Assembly (NCBI RefSeq): GCF_020080835.1
Contig: NC_058160.1
Location: 10,109,515-10,173,514 of the forward strand
Origin: Cotesia glomerata
Taxonomy: Eukaryota; Arthropoda; Insecta; Hymenoptera; Braconidae
DNA length: 64,000 nt
Reading direction: 5' to 3'
In this document: positions 1 through 10,112 of the stretch, one piece after another
Layout of the letters: each line of letters starts with the position of its first letter
How positions within the stretch are numbered: the stretch's first letter is position 1
The notes under the pieces: model-generated
Databases searched by the model: none
What the model saw: the letters and a program-made list of their open reading frames with translations, nothing else
Told to the model about the DNA's origin: nothing
Position numbers and translations under genes: made by a program

Positions 1-381
1 CGAGCGAAGTTCGATCGATATTATGCGAAGACGTCTCGTTCGAAGATGATTACTTCCCACCACACACAAAAAAAAAAAAAAAAAAAAAAATTTTGTTTTT
101 TGTTTTTTCATGTAAGTAAAACAAATCATACCCCTTACCCGTAATCATCTTCTGAAATTAGACGATGAACTAAATTTCCTTAATCTTTAATTATAAATTA
201 AAAAACTCTAAAATATATGAGGTAAGTAGGTAGTACAGAGCGCCACGGACGAGGGTGGCAGCACTGAGAATTTTAAAAGTTTAAACTCTGAAAGTTGTGG
301 ATTTGGACATAGCTGACGCTACTACATCTGTAATCATCTTCGAACGAGACGTCTTCGCATAATATCGATCGAACTTCGCTC
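1..381. repeat. Foldback element with perfect 53-bp inverted ends
   Basis: Bases 1-53 are the exact reverse complement of 329-381, so the block folds back on itself around a 275-bp AT-rich centre with A and T runs. The arms are unusually rich in CG dinucleotides and contain internal partial palindromes such as TTCGATCGA. A second short hairpin follows directly, with GCTCGCC pairing GGCGAGC around TTC at about 377-393. The left end may lie outside the window, so its true length is unknown. I see no coding capacity. It sits next to a transposon ORF remnant and is probably the end of a DNA transposon or a MITE. Confidence 0.75.
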
Positions 382-398
382 GCCTTCGGCGAGCTCGT

Positions 399-653
399 TT
401 GATCGGTTTATTTTGGACACAGGATGAGAGCTATCAAGAGAATCTGTCATTAAAACGTCTCAGCGTTGTCAATGGTGTAGCAGAAAGGGAAGTTGCATTA
501 ATAGACAAGTATAATAAATGTCTAACCATAAATAAAGAACAGTTGCAAAATTTATTGCAAGTAGTTAAAAATCACAGGCAAAAATTTCCCAATTGTAACA
601 AAAAAAAATTTAGTTTTATTTTGAGAATAAAAAAATGGCAAGTTATAAAATGA
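399..653 (+). pseudogene. C-terminal remnant of an unclassified transposon protein
   Basis: This 84-codon open stretch has no convincing own start. Its middle part matches the C-terminal end of the minus-strand ORF at 49133-49684: both share a track of the form L-x-VVN-x-x-AER-x-VAL, then YN-x-CLT-x-N-x-x-Q, then LLQV, and end near F/YPNCN. The second copy lies inside a 2 kb element with long terminal inverted repeats, so this piece is most likely a decayed fragment of the same mobile family. The last residues after PNCN run into low-complexity lysine-rich sequence and probably lie outside the original protein. I do not recognise a catalytic motif, and the superfamily is not established. Confidence 0.55.
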
Positions 654-1033
654 ACAGTTTTATTACAATTAAAAAATTATTGAAACATGATTTTTAATAT
701 TTTACATTAACTAATAGTCAAGTGCAAATAAAGCACTTATTAATTTTTCAGGGAATGATTAATTTTTTCAAGTCATTACTCAGCTAAAGTACAGTTCCGA
801 GTTATTTTTGTTTAATTAGGAATAAAAATATCGATTTTTCTTACGATTATCGATATTTTGTAAAAATTTGATTGTTTTATCAAAAAACACTTGATAAGAG
901 TTACGAAAACTGAGATATTTTATGTTTTTGAGTCATTATTTTGTGATAGAGTATAAGAAATTGTAAAGATTATCCTAAACTATTTGAGGTTGGACATTAA
1001 CCTCGAATAACTTTTAAACGAGTCAACTTAGCA

Positions 1034-1258
1034 AATAGTATATTACATACCTAGGCCAGTAAAATAAGAAAAGTCTCAGATCACATGTAATTGTTGGCCG
1101 AGGCGAAGCCGAGGTTGACAAACATGTGATCTGAGGCTTTCTTATTTACTGGCCAAGGTGTGTATACTATTTTTCTGCTCGACGTAGCCGGAATGTGGCA
1201 ACTTTGTTTAGCGCAGCGGCCAGAAAGTTGCCACTTTCCGGCCGGAGGGCAGAAAAAA
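1034..1258 (+). mobile_element. GC-rich double-hairpin element, copy a
   Basis: This is one of four copies in the window (others at 5746-5888, 10885-11111 and 30515-30732). It starts ATAGTATATTACATACC and consists of two hairpins. Hairpin 1 has arms of about 65 bases containing CTCAGATCACATGT, with an apex reading GAGGCGAAGCCGAGG. Hairpin 2 pairs GCCGGAATGTGGCAACTTT with its near complement around a loop containing GTTTAGCGCAGCGG. There is no ORF. The hairpins are far more GC-rich than the surroundings. It resembles a foldback MITE but matches no superfamily I can name. Confidence 0.7.
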
Positions 1259-1430
1259 TTATATCAAACCTTTTTTGTAGATCGTTAAATTTCCTACAAG
1301 AATATTTATTGATTTTTACAAGAAATTCATTCGTTCGAGTGCATCAAAAATCCAAACAAAAAACAACAAAAACTCTCATGTTATTTAAATAGGAAATCAA
1401 AAATCACAATGAGTCACCTCTTAATATTAA

Positions 1431-1635
1431 TACACTGATAGAAGGATTTGTTTATAGTTAAAAATATTTGTTAAGATTTAACAAATCATTTATTAGAGAC
1501 CACTTTTTAGTCCTTAACAAATATTTTTTAGTATTTAAAAAGACTTTTAATATTTAATAAATGAATATCAAATTTATTAAATACAAACAAATCATTTTAA
1601 ATACTAAGAAATATTTGTTTAACACTAAAAAGTAG
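1431..1635. repeat. Truncated copy of the 275-bp palindromic MITE
   Basis: The sequence beginning TACACTGATAGAAGGATTTG is nearly identical to 5051-5255. It then breaks off after AACACTAAAAAGTAG, where the full copy continues into its second arm. The break joins an AATTCGAAT-rich block at about 1639-1720 that starts GGGGTGTGCGAATATTCG, probably the end of another small DNA element. The full copy is a palindrome, so this is a copy with the right arm missing. Confidence 0.7.
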
Positions 1636-1837
1636 GGGTGTGCGAATATTCGAGTTTACGAATTATTCGCCTCGAATTCGAATCGAATTTCGAATCGAAT
1701 ATTCGAATGATACACCTGTCAATAAAGATAGTACCTGTCAATAAAGATGGCATCAAATACACCTGTCAATAAAGATATTAATTTATAATCTATCATATTA
1801 CTACTTTCTTTTGAGAAAAGATCTTAATTTAATTTAA

Positions 1838-4800
1838 CCCGTCAGCACTCACGTTATGAGCATTTTGCTCACGCTCGATTTAAAACATCGATAACTCTTT
1901 TTTTTCAAATGGAAAGGGTAGATGAAATTTTTTCTACCTTCGAGTAATTTTATCTACTTTCAAATTATGAACTTTTGAAATCCCTCAATATTATATATAA
2001 TTTATAAAAAAATATTTTTCTCATGCGCTTCGGAAATTGTGAGCATTCTTCTCATCACGGGATTATAGGTGTAACGAAAAAAAATTTATTTTCGGTAACG
2101 TTCGGGCCGGTGCGTGTTCCTTCGTACGTGTATAGCTGTTCGGCCGCACTCGGTATACTTCGTAACTTTTAAACTTATCTTCCGTTACAAGTGCAATAAC
2201 ATAGACGCTTAGAATATTTATGTTTATTAGTTATGTGATAATAATAATAAATAATTATTTATTAATAATAATAATAAGTTGATGTAACGCAGATGTATGA
2301 ATGTAAGTAATTATATACTATTATTAAAGGTTATATTGAAAACACTGTTTATCTGTAGATAACCTAAATTTTTAGAGTTTATTAAAATTATTATTTAGAC
2401 TAATTAACTCGTTTATATAAAATTCATTAAGTTTCAATATTTTTTAAAATTATTTTTTATAACTTAATTATAGTTAAATTAATCATGGTGAATTATTTAT
2501 TTATCTATTTGCAGATCATCATGAATTCATTGTATAATTTGCGATCATCAAAAAAGATATCAAATGATATCGGAAAAAAAGAAACAGATGAAATTGACAA
2601 AGACATTTTAAATTTACTTCAACTTGATGACGATGAAGAATCTGATACTGAAACGAATGCTGACGATGATGATGAAGTCAGACAACATGATACAGACACT
2701 GAGCAATCGCAATCCGAAAGTTTTGAGGATACTGATGGATCTGAAGATGAAAATAATAATAATAGTTCTAAATATGTACTTGGGAAAGACAATTTAACTA
2801 GATGGGAACTCAATCCACCTAATCAACGAGTGAGAACGTCTAAAGCAAATATTATTACACATCTTCCAGGCGTAAAAGGTTCGGCTAAAGATTTACACAC
2901 TATTCTGGATATTTGGAAATTATTTTTTCCATTACCAACCGTGCAAGAAATCGTATCATGTACGAATATTTATTTAGAAAAATTACGGACAGAAAGGTCA
3001 TACCAGCGAGAAACAGATATTCATGCTACCAACATCAATGAGATTTATGCTATGATCGGGTTATTGTTTTTGATTGGTTTGAAACATGGGTCACACTTAA
3101 ATTTACGGGAATTGTGGTGCTCTGATGGAACAGCGCCTGACATATTTCGAGCTGTAATGAGTATGAAACGATTTTACTTATTGCTAACCGCGTTACGATT
3201 TGATGACATAAACACTCGAGAGGAACGTAAAAAACTGGATAATTTAGCTCCGATAAGAAAATTTAGTGATGATTTTATAGAAAGGTGTCAAAAGCTATAC
3301 ACACCAGGCGAATTTCTGACTATTGATGAAATGTTAGAAAGTTTTCGGGGTCGCTGTAAATTTCGCCAGTATATAGCTAATAAACCTGCAAAGTATGGCA
3401 TCAAAATTTATGCTTTAGTTGATTCAAGGACATTTTACACATTAAAAATGGAAATTTATGCTGGCAAACAACCAGAAGGTCCTTATAAATTATCAAATAG
3501 CGCTTTCGATGTTGTCAAAAGATTGAGTGTACCAGTTCTAAATACAGGTCGCAATATAACAATGGACAATTATTTTACTTCAATACCTCTCGCTCAAGAC
3601 TTGTTACAAAATCATCGAACCACAATAGTGGGGACAATCCGTAAAAATAAAAAAGAGCTTCCTCAAAAGTTTTTGAATATTAAAAAAAGAGCAGTTGCTA
3701 GTAGTGAATTTTTATTTTCTAGTAATTGTACTTTGGTATCATATGTTCCGAGGAAAAATAAAAATGTCCTTGTTTTATCAACTATGCATCACTCACCGGA
3801 GATAGATGCTGAATCTGGACCAAAAACAAAGCCAGAAATGATAACTTTTTATAATTCTACAAAAGGAGGAGTTGATACAGTTGATGAACTGAAAGGAAAT
3901 TATTCAACAGCTCGAGAGACCAATCGTTGGCCAATGGTTATCTTTTATGCTTTTTTAAATATATCTGGTATAAATGCGCAAATAATTTACAATAACAACA
4001 AATCAGCTGATAAAAATGCAAACGCTAACATGACTCGCCGTGAATTTTTAAAAAAGCTTGCGTTCGATTTAATTCAATCGCATCTTCTTGATCGGCTTAA
4101 AGAGCCAAGATTGACCATCGAGCTTCGTCAAATAATTTCAAGAATTACAAAATTGAAGTCTGATGCTGTCACTGAAGAAAATACTCAAGAGGATGGGACA
4201 AGTAATGGATATTGTTCATTCTGTCCGCGCCGAAAAAATCGTAAAACAAAAAAAAAGTGCAGCCACTGTTCTTCATTGATATGTAATGAACACACTGCAT
4301 TTTACTGTATGAACTGTGAAAAACAGTTAACTGAATCTACTGACTGAATTTTTCAAAAATTAAGTACTATTATTATTGTTATTATATATTTTTAATATAG
4401 CAAAAGGATTTTTGTAATTGACACCATGAGCTGTGATAATGATTAGTCATTAAATTAAGCTTATGAATCGATGTGATAGATTGTTGTAACAATCTAAATA
4501 ATTGTATTAGATTAATAGTCATTTGATTTTAACTAGTATAAGTCTACTGAAATCTACGGATTTAAAATCTTATAAAAGAAAACAAATTAATACTAACATT
4601 TAAAATGTACAAATTTTAACAACCAATAAATTTACTGCAATTAGTAATTTGAGAAATTATTTACTATAATTTTTATTATTTATTTTTCAGGTAATTATAT
4701 TTATTCGAATAATCAAAATTATTTCTTTCCTAATCAGGTAATTATTTCATTTTCAACATCTTACGTAAATACAAGTGATTTAACAATTATGTAGAGGTTG

Positions 4801-4923
4801 AAAATCATAGATTTAAAAAAGTACTCAAGCGCGCGAAATGTTAGACGCATGCGCATAGAGCGTGAGCGAAACTCTCATCACGAGAGTAAAGATTACCCGA
4901 AGGTTCACGTGAGTGCTGACGGG
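1838..4923 (+). mobile_element. Complete piggyBac-like transposon
   Basis: The element is bounded by TTAA target duplications at 1834-1837 and 4924-4927. Its termini are perfect 17-bp inverted repeats reading CCCGTCAGCACTCACGT. Imperfect subterminal repeats around GCTCACGCTC lie inside both ends (about 1869 and 4860). It carries one long uninterrupted transposase ORF on the plus strand. Intact TTAA sites, identical terminal repeats and an open ORF together suggest a young and possibly mobile copy. It lies between two copies of the 275-bp palindromic MITE. A 108-bp MITE at 25945-26052 has similar ends. Confidence 0.93.
2521..4347 (+). CDS. piggyBac-like transposase (PGBD family)
   Basis: This is a DDE-type transposase that would excise the element and reinsert it at TTAA. 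From the ATG at 2521 it is 608 residues, close to the usual length for piggyBac transposases. The acidic, Ser/Asp-rich N-terminus (about residues 20-90) is typical of the family. The three catalytic aspartates are visible: D269 in LTIDEM, D349 in ITMDNYF and D452 in KGGVDTVDE. The C-terminus carries a cysteine/histidine-rich zinc-binding domain with CSFC, CSHC, CNEH and CMNC spacing. An upstream in-frame ATG at 2485 would add 12 hydrophobic residues, but a TTTGCAG acceptor-like site lies between the two, so I prefer 2521; a 5' UTR intron is possible. There is no internal stop or frameshift. Confidence 0.95.
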   Translation: MNSLYNLRSSKKISNDIGKKETDEIDKDILNLLQLDDDEESDTETNADDDDEVRQHDTDTEQSQSESFEDTDGSEDENNNNSSKYVLGKDNLTRWELNPPNQRVRTSKANIITHLPGVKGSAKDLHTILDIWKLFFPLPTVQEIVSCTNIYLEKLRTERSYQRETDIHATNINEIYAMIGLLFLIGLKHGSHLNLRELWCSDGTAPDIFRAVMSMKRFYLLLTALRFDDINTREERKKLDNLAPIRKFSDDFIERCQKLYTPGEFLTIDEMLESFRGRCKFRQYIANKPAKYGIKIYALVDSRTFYTLKMEIYAGKQPEGPYKLSNSAFDVVKRLSVPVLNTGRNITMDNYFTSIPLAQDLLQNHRTTIVGTIRKNKKELPQKFLNIKKRAVASSEFLFSSNCTLVSYVPRKNKNVLVLSTMHHSPEIDAESGPKTKPEMITFYNSTKGGVDTVDELKGNYSTARETNRWPMVIFYAFLNISGINAQIIYNNNKSADKNANANMTRREFLKKLAFDLIQSHLLDRLKEPRLTIELRQIISRITKLKSDAVTEENTQEDGTSNGYCSFCPRRKNRKTKKKCSHCSSLICNEHTAFYCMNCEKQLTESTD

Positions 4924-5050
4924 TTAATAAATTTAAAGTTATAAATATATTATAAATTAACTCTGATTTTGAGAATAAAAAAAAACAGAAAAATGAAATA
5001 ATAATCGTAAAATGCATAGAAAAAAAAATTAAGAAAAAAATTTGTTTGTG

Positions 5051-5325
5051 TACACTGATAGAAGGATTTGTTTATAGTTAAAAATATTTGTTAATATTTA
5101 ACAAGTCATTTATTAGAGACCACTTTTTAGTCCTTAACAAATATTTCTTAGTATTTAAAAAGATTTATTAATATTTAATAAATGAATATCAGATTTATTA
5201 AATACAAACAAATCATTTTAAATACTAAGAAATATTTGTTTAATACTAAAAAGTGGTCTCTAATAAATAGTTTGTTAACTATTAACAAATATTTTTTAAT
5301 ACAAATAAACCCTTCTATCAGTGTA
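5051..5325. repeat. Full-length 275-bp palindromic MITE
   Basis: The element runs from TACACTGATAGAAGGATTTG to its reverse complement ending CCTTCTATCAGTGTA. The two arms pair along almost the whole length, with units such as AAATATTTGTTAA repeated inside. It is non-coding: the open frame through it is only the AT-rich palindrome. The shared flanking bases are TA-like, but the target duplication cannot be fixed. A truncated sister lies at 1431-1635. Confidence 0.75.
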
Positions 5326-5549
5326 TTTTTTCAAATAATTATTTGTTCAATAATTAATTTATTTATTTGAGAATATCTGTCAGAATTAAAAATATTTCTC
5401 GTTTCTTTATGTAATTTAAATATTAAAAAAGTCTTATTTCATTAAAATAAATATTTATTATCTATAATTAACTTAGTTTTAACCTAAAATCATTGACACC
5501 TAACAAAACAGATACATTCATAACAATCACAAGTAAGGTTAGGCTTATA

Positions 5550-5740
5550 AACATAAGTTATAAAGAGAGCGCGACTACCGATTTTCAGACTTTCTGCCAC
5601 CTCGTGTCTCGTTGTCAGTGCATGAATTCATTATTTCGGCTCCCCGTCGTAGAGCGCATGCGCGACTCAACCACGGTATCAAAGCGGGGCTTTCTGCCGA
5701 GAAATCGCAGCAGGAACCCCGTACTTTCGACCGGCGTAGT
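5550..5740. other. GC-richer segment of unknown nature
   Basis: This 190-bp block has clearly higher GC content and CG dinucleotide density than its AT-rich neighbours. It contains GCGCATGCGCG and two related pieces around CTTTCTGCC (about 5588 and 5690). It directly precedes double-hairpin copy b and may be part of that element or an older insertion. No ORF with recognisable similarity runs through it, and no promoter motif is evident. Confidence 0.3.
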
Positions 5741-5745
5741 AAGAA

Positions 5746-5888
5746 ATAGTATATTACACACCTGTGGCAAGAAAATAATAAATATCTCAGATCACATATA
5801 TGTCGACCTCGGCTTCGCCTCGGGCAACATATATGTGTTCTGAGACATTTCTCATTTTCTTGCCACAGGTGTGTAATATACTATTTTT
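5746..5888 (-). mobile_element. GC-rich double-hairpin element, copy b (hairpin 1 only)
   Basis: Only the long hairpin is present. It begins ATAGTATATTACACACC and ends with its complement GGTGTGTAATATACTAT, with an apex of CTCGGCTTCGCCTCGG, which places it on the minus strand relative to copies a and d. The stem is almost perfect, including GTGGCAAG pairing CTTGCCAC. At these positions other copies have different but still paired bases. The second hairpin is absent. A (TA)n tract follows. Confidence 0.7.
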
Positions 5889-5896
5889 GGCCCACC

Positions 5897-5898
<2 letters not shown>

Positions 5899-5975
<77 letters not shown>
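5899..5975. repeat. (TA)n microsatellite
   Basis: A near-perfect TA repeat of about 77 bases, immediately left of a MITE that appears to have inserted in it. Open frames through it reading alternating Tyr/Ile are artefacts. Confidence 0.95.
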
Positions 5976-5979
<4 letters not shown>

Positions 5980-6330
5980 CTGTGCCAAATAAATCGAAGA
6001 TTTTTTTTTTTCGGTCCCATATCAAAATTTCGTTTAGAGTTACGAAAAAAAAATTGTGTCAAAATTTGAGCGCCAAAGGGAAAGGAAAATTTGCAAAGGG
6101 ATAACGAAAAGGGAAATTTGCAAAAAAAAATTTTTTGACGATTTACAATGAAAATACAAAAAAAAGTTTTTTTTCAATGTATTTTAAATGGGAAAGGGGA
6201 CCCCCTCATGCGCTAGCTCAATTTTCAAGATATGAAGCTTATCTTTTAGGAGGTTTTTTTTGGTCTAACAAAGAAAATTCTTAGATGTATTTACTCAAAA
6301 AAAAAAAAAAGTTTTTTTATTCTGACGCAG

Positions 6331-6335
<5 letters not shown>
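5976..6335. mobile_element. MITE inserted in a (TA)n tract
   Basis: The left end TTAGACTGTGCCAAATAAA matches the reverse complement of the right end (TTAGACTGCGTCAGAATAAA) with a few mismatches, and (TA)n lies on both sides. This fits a TA-targeting DNA element inserted into a pre-existing (TA)n array, splitting it into 5899-5975 and 6336-6408. The centre is A/T runs with a short repeated motif GGGAAATTTGCAAA. There is no ORF. Confidence 0.6.

Positions 6336-6408
<73 letters not shown>
6336..6408. repeat. (TA)n microsatellite, right part
   Basis: Continuation of the (TA)n array on the right of the MITE at 5976-6335. It lies about 40 bases upstream of the proposed first exon of the first DM4/DM12 gene. 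Confidence 0.95.
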
Positions 6409-6411
<3 letters not shown>

Positions 6412-6445
6412 TATATTCTACTTGAACTACTTGTACTTGTACTAT

Positions 6446-7884
6446 ATGGGACTATATTCTGGTCCTTGTATCTTCTATTTGTACTTTCACATCTATAGCT
6501 CTTTTCAAGAGTTCAAGGAGTAAGTAGATAAGCCCCTGATTCGAGATATCCAGACCGAATGGATCCGCTAGAGCTTTAAAAACCAAAAACATTTATACTT
6601 TAAACTCATTCCAATTATATTATTTTATTTTTTACAGTCTACTATTTGCCAGTGAAATAATAGCTGCGCTATGCATTTATGAACAAAAAAATTCTGACTT
6701 TGCCAAAATCCTCCACCGACCAATCCGCGCACTTTCTTATCCGGAGTCCAGTAACATGGGGGTAAGTTGGACCAAAAATAAGTTCTTTTAATAAAATTAG
6801 CAGACATTTGGAAATTTTTTATTTTTTTACTTAATAAAAATTTGGTAATAATTTACAAGTGGGGTCAATCCCATTTTGGGCCATAACGAGGTAAATAACA
6901 ATTTCAAATTTTTTGTTTTTGATTCGGCTTGTTTTTACGGTGCATTTATGATAAAAAAATGTCGTGAAAGAAAAAAATAAAGATTTCGGTAGCTTTCTTG
7001 CCTTCAAAATTTGGAAAAAATTTTGGCTCTCATGTTTTTGGATAAAATTTATATTTTATCTTTTGTTGATGTTTTTGATATATTTTTTTTTTTAAAAGTA
7101 CATAAAAAAACAAACAATTTAAAAAAAAAGTTGAATATCACAATTTTCTAAAAAATCTATCTTTCTATGAAAATTTGTAAAATTAGTTAAAATCGTGATA
7201 ATCAACTTTTTTTTTAATTTGTTCATTTTTAAAAAAAAAAAATATATATCAATAAAATCAAATAGAAATTTCGTTCAAAAAAATGAAAATGAAAATGGTT
7301 GACCCCACTTGTAAATATTTATCAAAAATTTGGGTCTAATTTAATTTTTATTTAAATATTATTAATTAATTGATAAAAATGTGTTAGATTTTTTTTGCAC
7401 TAGCGGTACCTCTACCAGACCCGAGTAAATCCGTATCAGTGTCGTACTTTTTTGAAGCGACTTACTCTTTGCCGGAAAACTCGACGGTGTTCGCACCTTG
7501 GAGCGAGGGCCTGAGACGCAAGCGATCAATAGATCGTAAAACAATTTATCAGACTATGGAAAATAAATTGAAGAGTTTTGGATTTTCCGGGAGGTCTTGT
7601 TTATTGCGATCAATATGCGAGACTCTTAAATTCGATTTAAGCGACAATGGAGTTATCGGCGACATCATTAATGTCATATTAACGTGAGTAATTTTCTAAA
7701 TATTTATACTATAAATAATAAATGGGTTTATTTGAAATGACTTTCCAGACCGTCGACTTCTCAACAGGAGAATTTGCCGCAGGACATTGTCGAGGCTGAA
7801 CTAATCGGACAAACTAGAAACTGCACAAAATACCATTGGAATTGTCCCGTGGGGCTCTTGGACTTGATTGGAATCCTCGTGTAA
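6446..7884 (+). CDS. DM4/DM12 family secreted protein, gene A
   Basis: Four exons are proposed: 6446-6519, 6638-6761, 7388-7683 and 7749-7884. They join in frame to 209 residues through GT/AG sites (phases 2, 0, 2). DM4/DM12 (Pfam DM4_12) proteins are small insect proteins of unknown function, usually secreted. Diagnostic features here are a FFALAVPLPDP stretch after the second splice, YFFEATYSLP, the cysteine-bearing CLLRSICE, NGVIGDIINVILTPS, an AE pair, and a C-terminal pair of cysteines before PVGLLDL. Exon 1 has hydrophobic and aromatic residues and could be a weak signal peptide. It is the least certain part because the ATG lies close to a (TA)n tract. The intron after residue 66 contains a MITE at about 6840-7332. 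Unlike gene B, exon 3 is not split in the middle of the domain. Confidence 0.8.
6840..7332. mobile_element. Palindromic MITE in gene A intron
   Basis: The ends form an inverted repeat: TTTACAAGTGGGGTC near 6852 faces GACCCCACTTGTAAA near 7306. A second inner pair of arms contains ATCACAATTTTC and its complement. Related copies lie at about 30252-30967 (interrupted) and 46817-47330. The inner block reading CCTTCAAAATTTGGAAAAAA and TTGGCTCTCATG is shared by all three. There is no coding capacity. Confidence 0.65.
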
Positions 7885-8007
7885 AATTCAACAACGAGCA
7901 GTGTTAAGCCCTCTCTATCACTCGATCACTCCTCCCTTCTCCCTGTCTCTCTTTATGATTTTTATTTTTTATTTTATATTTTTTACTTTTATTTCTCTGT
8001 CGAAAAA

Positions 8008-8009
<2 letters not shown>

Positions 8010-8082
<73 letters not shown>
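8010..8082. repeat. (TA)n microsatellite
   Basis: A TA repeat of about 73 bases in the region downstream of gene A. Nothing else recognisable is seen between 7885 and 8640. Confidence 0.95.
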
Positions 8083-8083
<1 letters not shown>

Positions 8084-8647
8084 CATGCATCGGTATACAT
8101 ATATGATTGATTTGTTAAGGGATTTTTGAAAAGCTCTTGTTCATCCGCTATTTGATTTCACAACAAACAATTTATCCTGACAATCGTATTGCACTCTTGT
8201 TGATTAATGTAAATGTAAATATTATTTTATATCCATCAAAAAATATTATTTATTTAAAAGCATTCTACAAGGATTATTCTTTTGATAAACAACTGTTTAT
8301 TCAAAAAAATAAAGTTACATATATACGGGTCACCTAGATATTATTATTCAGTGTTCATTATTTATTTAATTTAATGATATTAATACAATTTAAAATTATT
8401 TCAGAAAATGGGAAGCTGCATTGTCCTACAAAAATATTACAAAGTCCTCACTCGTTATTTCAAACAAACTTTTAAAGAATTCAAACTAAAATATCTGACA
8501 AAATTTTTTATATAAATCAAGAAATATTATCTTTTTTTTTACACTAAAAAAAAAAAATTAAATTAATTCAAGAAAAAAATTTTTTATTTACAAAAAATAA
8601 TTTTCAAGCGTTTAATTGTCTTGAATAAATTATTGAAAATTATTGAA

Positions 8648-9942
8648 TCTATATTATTAAGAGAATAAGCAAAATTTTGTGGCCAGTGTATTTATATGAT
8701 AAATTGGGTTTTTATGGTTAAATATGGTATCGTTGGAAAATTCTTGACATAGAGTTGTGCCTTTTCATGGTTTCATATCATTTTTACCGATAGTCAATTT
8801 ATTATGATAATTGATAAGTATTTAGGCTGCATTCGAAAATGCCCTATCTCTAGATACATAATTAAGAAATGATCCTGTAATAAATGGTATGTTTGAATAT
8901 ACTCAAAGCAATGATTTTTAGTTTTAGGTTAGGAAAGTAGTAAAAGTAGACATATCGAACGTTTGGGGTTAAATGGGCACTTCTTTTGGAATTATTAATT
9001 ATACTGTAATTAACAATAATAATAAAGTTAGTCGACGTTTTTAATTTTTAATTTTTTTATTTATTTATTAAATTTAAACTAGAAAATATTTTTAAAAAAT
9101 TGCATTTATAATTTTTCATGTTTTTTACGAATGAAGTTTTTTAATTTAAAATTTCTTTTGTAACAATTTTTTCAATAAAAAAAATTCTAAAAATTTTTAG
9201 ATGTCGGCTAACTTAATTTTCATAAATTAACAGACATCTGTCAATTTTTAGGACTTTTATAATAATAAAATTTTAATTAAAAAATACCACGTCTATAAAT
9301 TAAAAAAAAATTGCAAGTGCAAATTTTTTTTTTAAATATGTTTTTTTATCGTTGATCTGTAATAAAAATTAAAAAAATTGACAGATGTCTGCTAACTTCA
9401 GCATAATAATTATTAATGTCTATTATAATTAACTATTCCAATACATATATTTGTCTAAGCATATATATATATTTTCTTATTTTATTTATTTCTATAAAAA
9501 TTAAACAAACACATTTGTAAAATGAGTTAATTCTCATCATTTACTTTTTACAAATCACGTCGAGAAATAACAGTGGCGACCGCAGCGGCACCAGGCGTAA
9601 TTTACTTAAAGTGACAAAAAGTTAAAAAATCTTTATTTGAATGAAATAAATGAGTCGATTCAGTTAAATAAACCAAAACGAAGTAGTATTTGATTCAAAG
9701 TAATATATATTTGAATGGAAGAAATTTGTAAACATTAAATAAATATTTTTAATTTATTTCAAATAAATCTGCGCATTTGAGCCAAACAAACTGTTTTCTC
9801 AGTGTAAGCTTATATCTTCAAAAACGTCAATAATAAAAAAGTACAGTGCAATTTAACAAAAGTTATTATTTAATAAAGCAAAATTTTATTTATTTATAGT
9901 TCACAAGTAACGGCAGTTACATAGCGACTGCAAGGTTGCTAG
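8648..9942 (+). mobile_element. Non-autonomous Helitron, copy 1
   Basis: The 5' end TCTATATTATTAAGAGAATA follows an A, and the 3' end is CTAG followed by T; Helitrons insert between A and T. The conserved terminal hairpin (consensus GCAGTCACATAGTGACTGC) lies just upstream of the CTAG end, here with a few changes. The left block to about 8870 and the right block from about 9800 match other copies. The middle of about 900 bases is unrelated to them and contains repeats reading GATGTCTGCTAACTT (about 9195 and 9381), so it is probably a later insertion or internal filler. No Rep/helicase ORF is present. Confidence 0.75.
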
Positions 9943-10112
9943 TAAATTATTAAAAATTATTGAATAAAAAAAATTTTTTTAAACAGAAAAAATCATTGTC
10001 TTGGTAATTATTGCAACAATTTAATATACTAATTAATTTTAAATAAAACGGAGATGACGCGGAAGATATTGATTAGTAAAGCTTGAGCCTGATGACACCA
10101 CACAGGTAATCA

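Noticed and set aside
5182..5370. 62-codon frame rich in Ile/Asn/Lys
   Set aside because: Lies inside the 275-bp palindromic MITE; composition only reflects AT-rich repeats.
5787..6069. Frames with Tyr/Ile repeats on both strands
   Set aside because: They read through (TA)n and the hairpin element; low-complexity artefacts.
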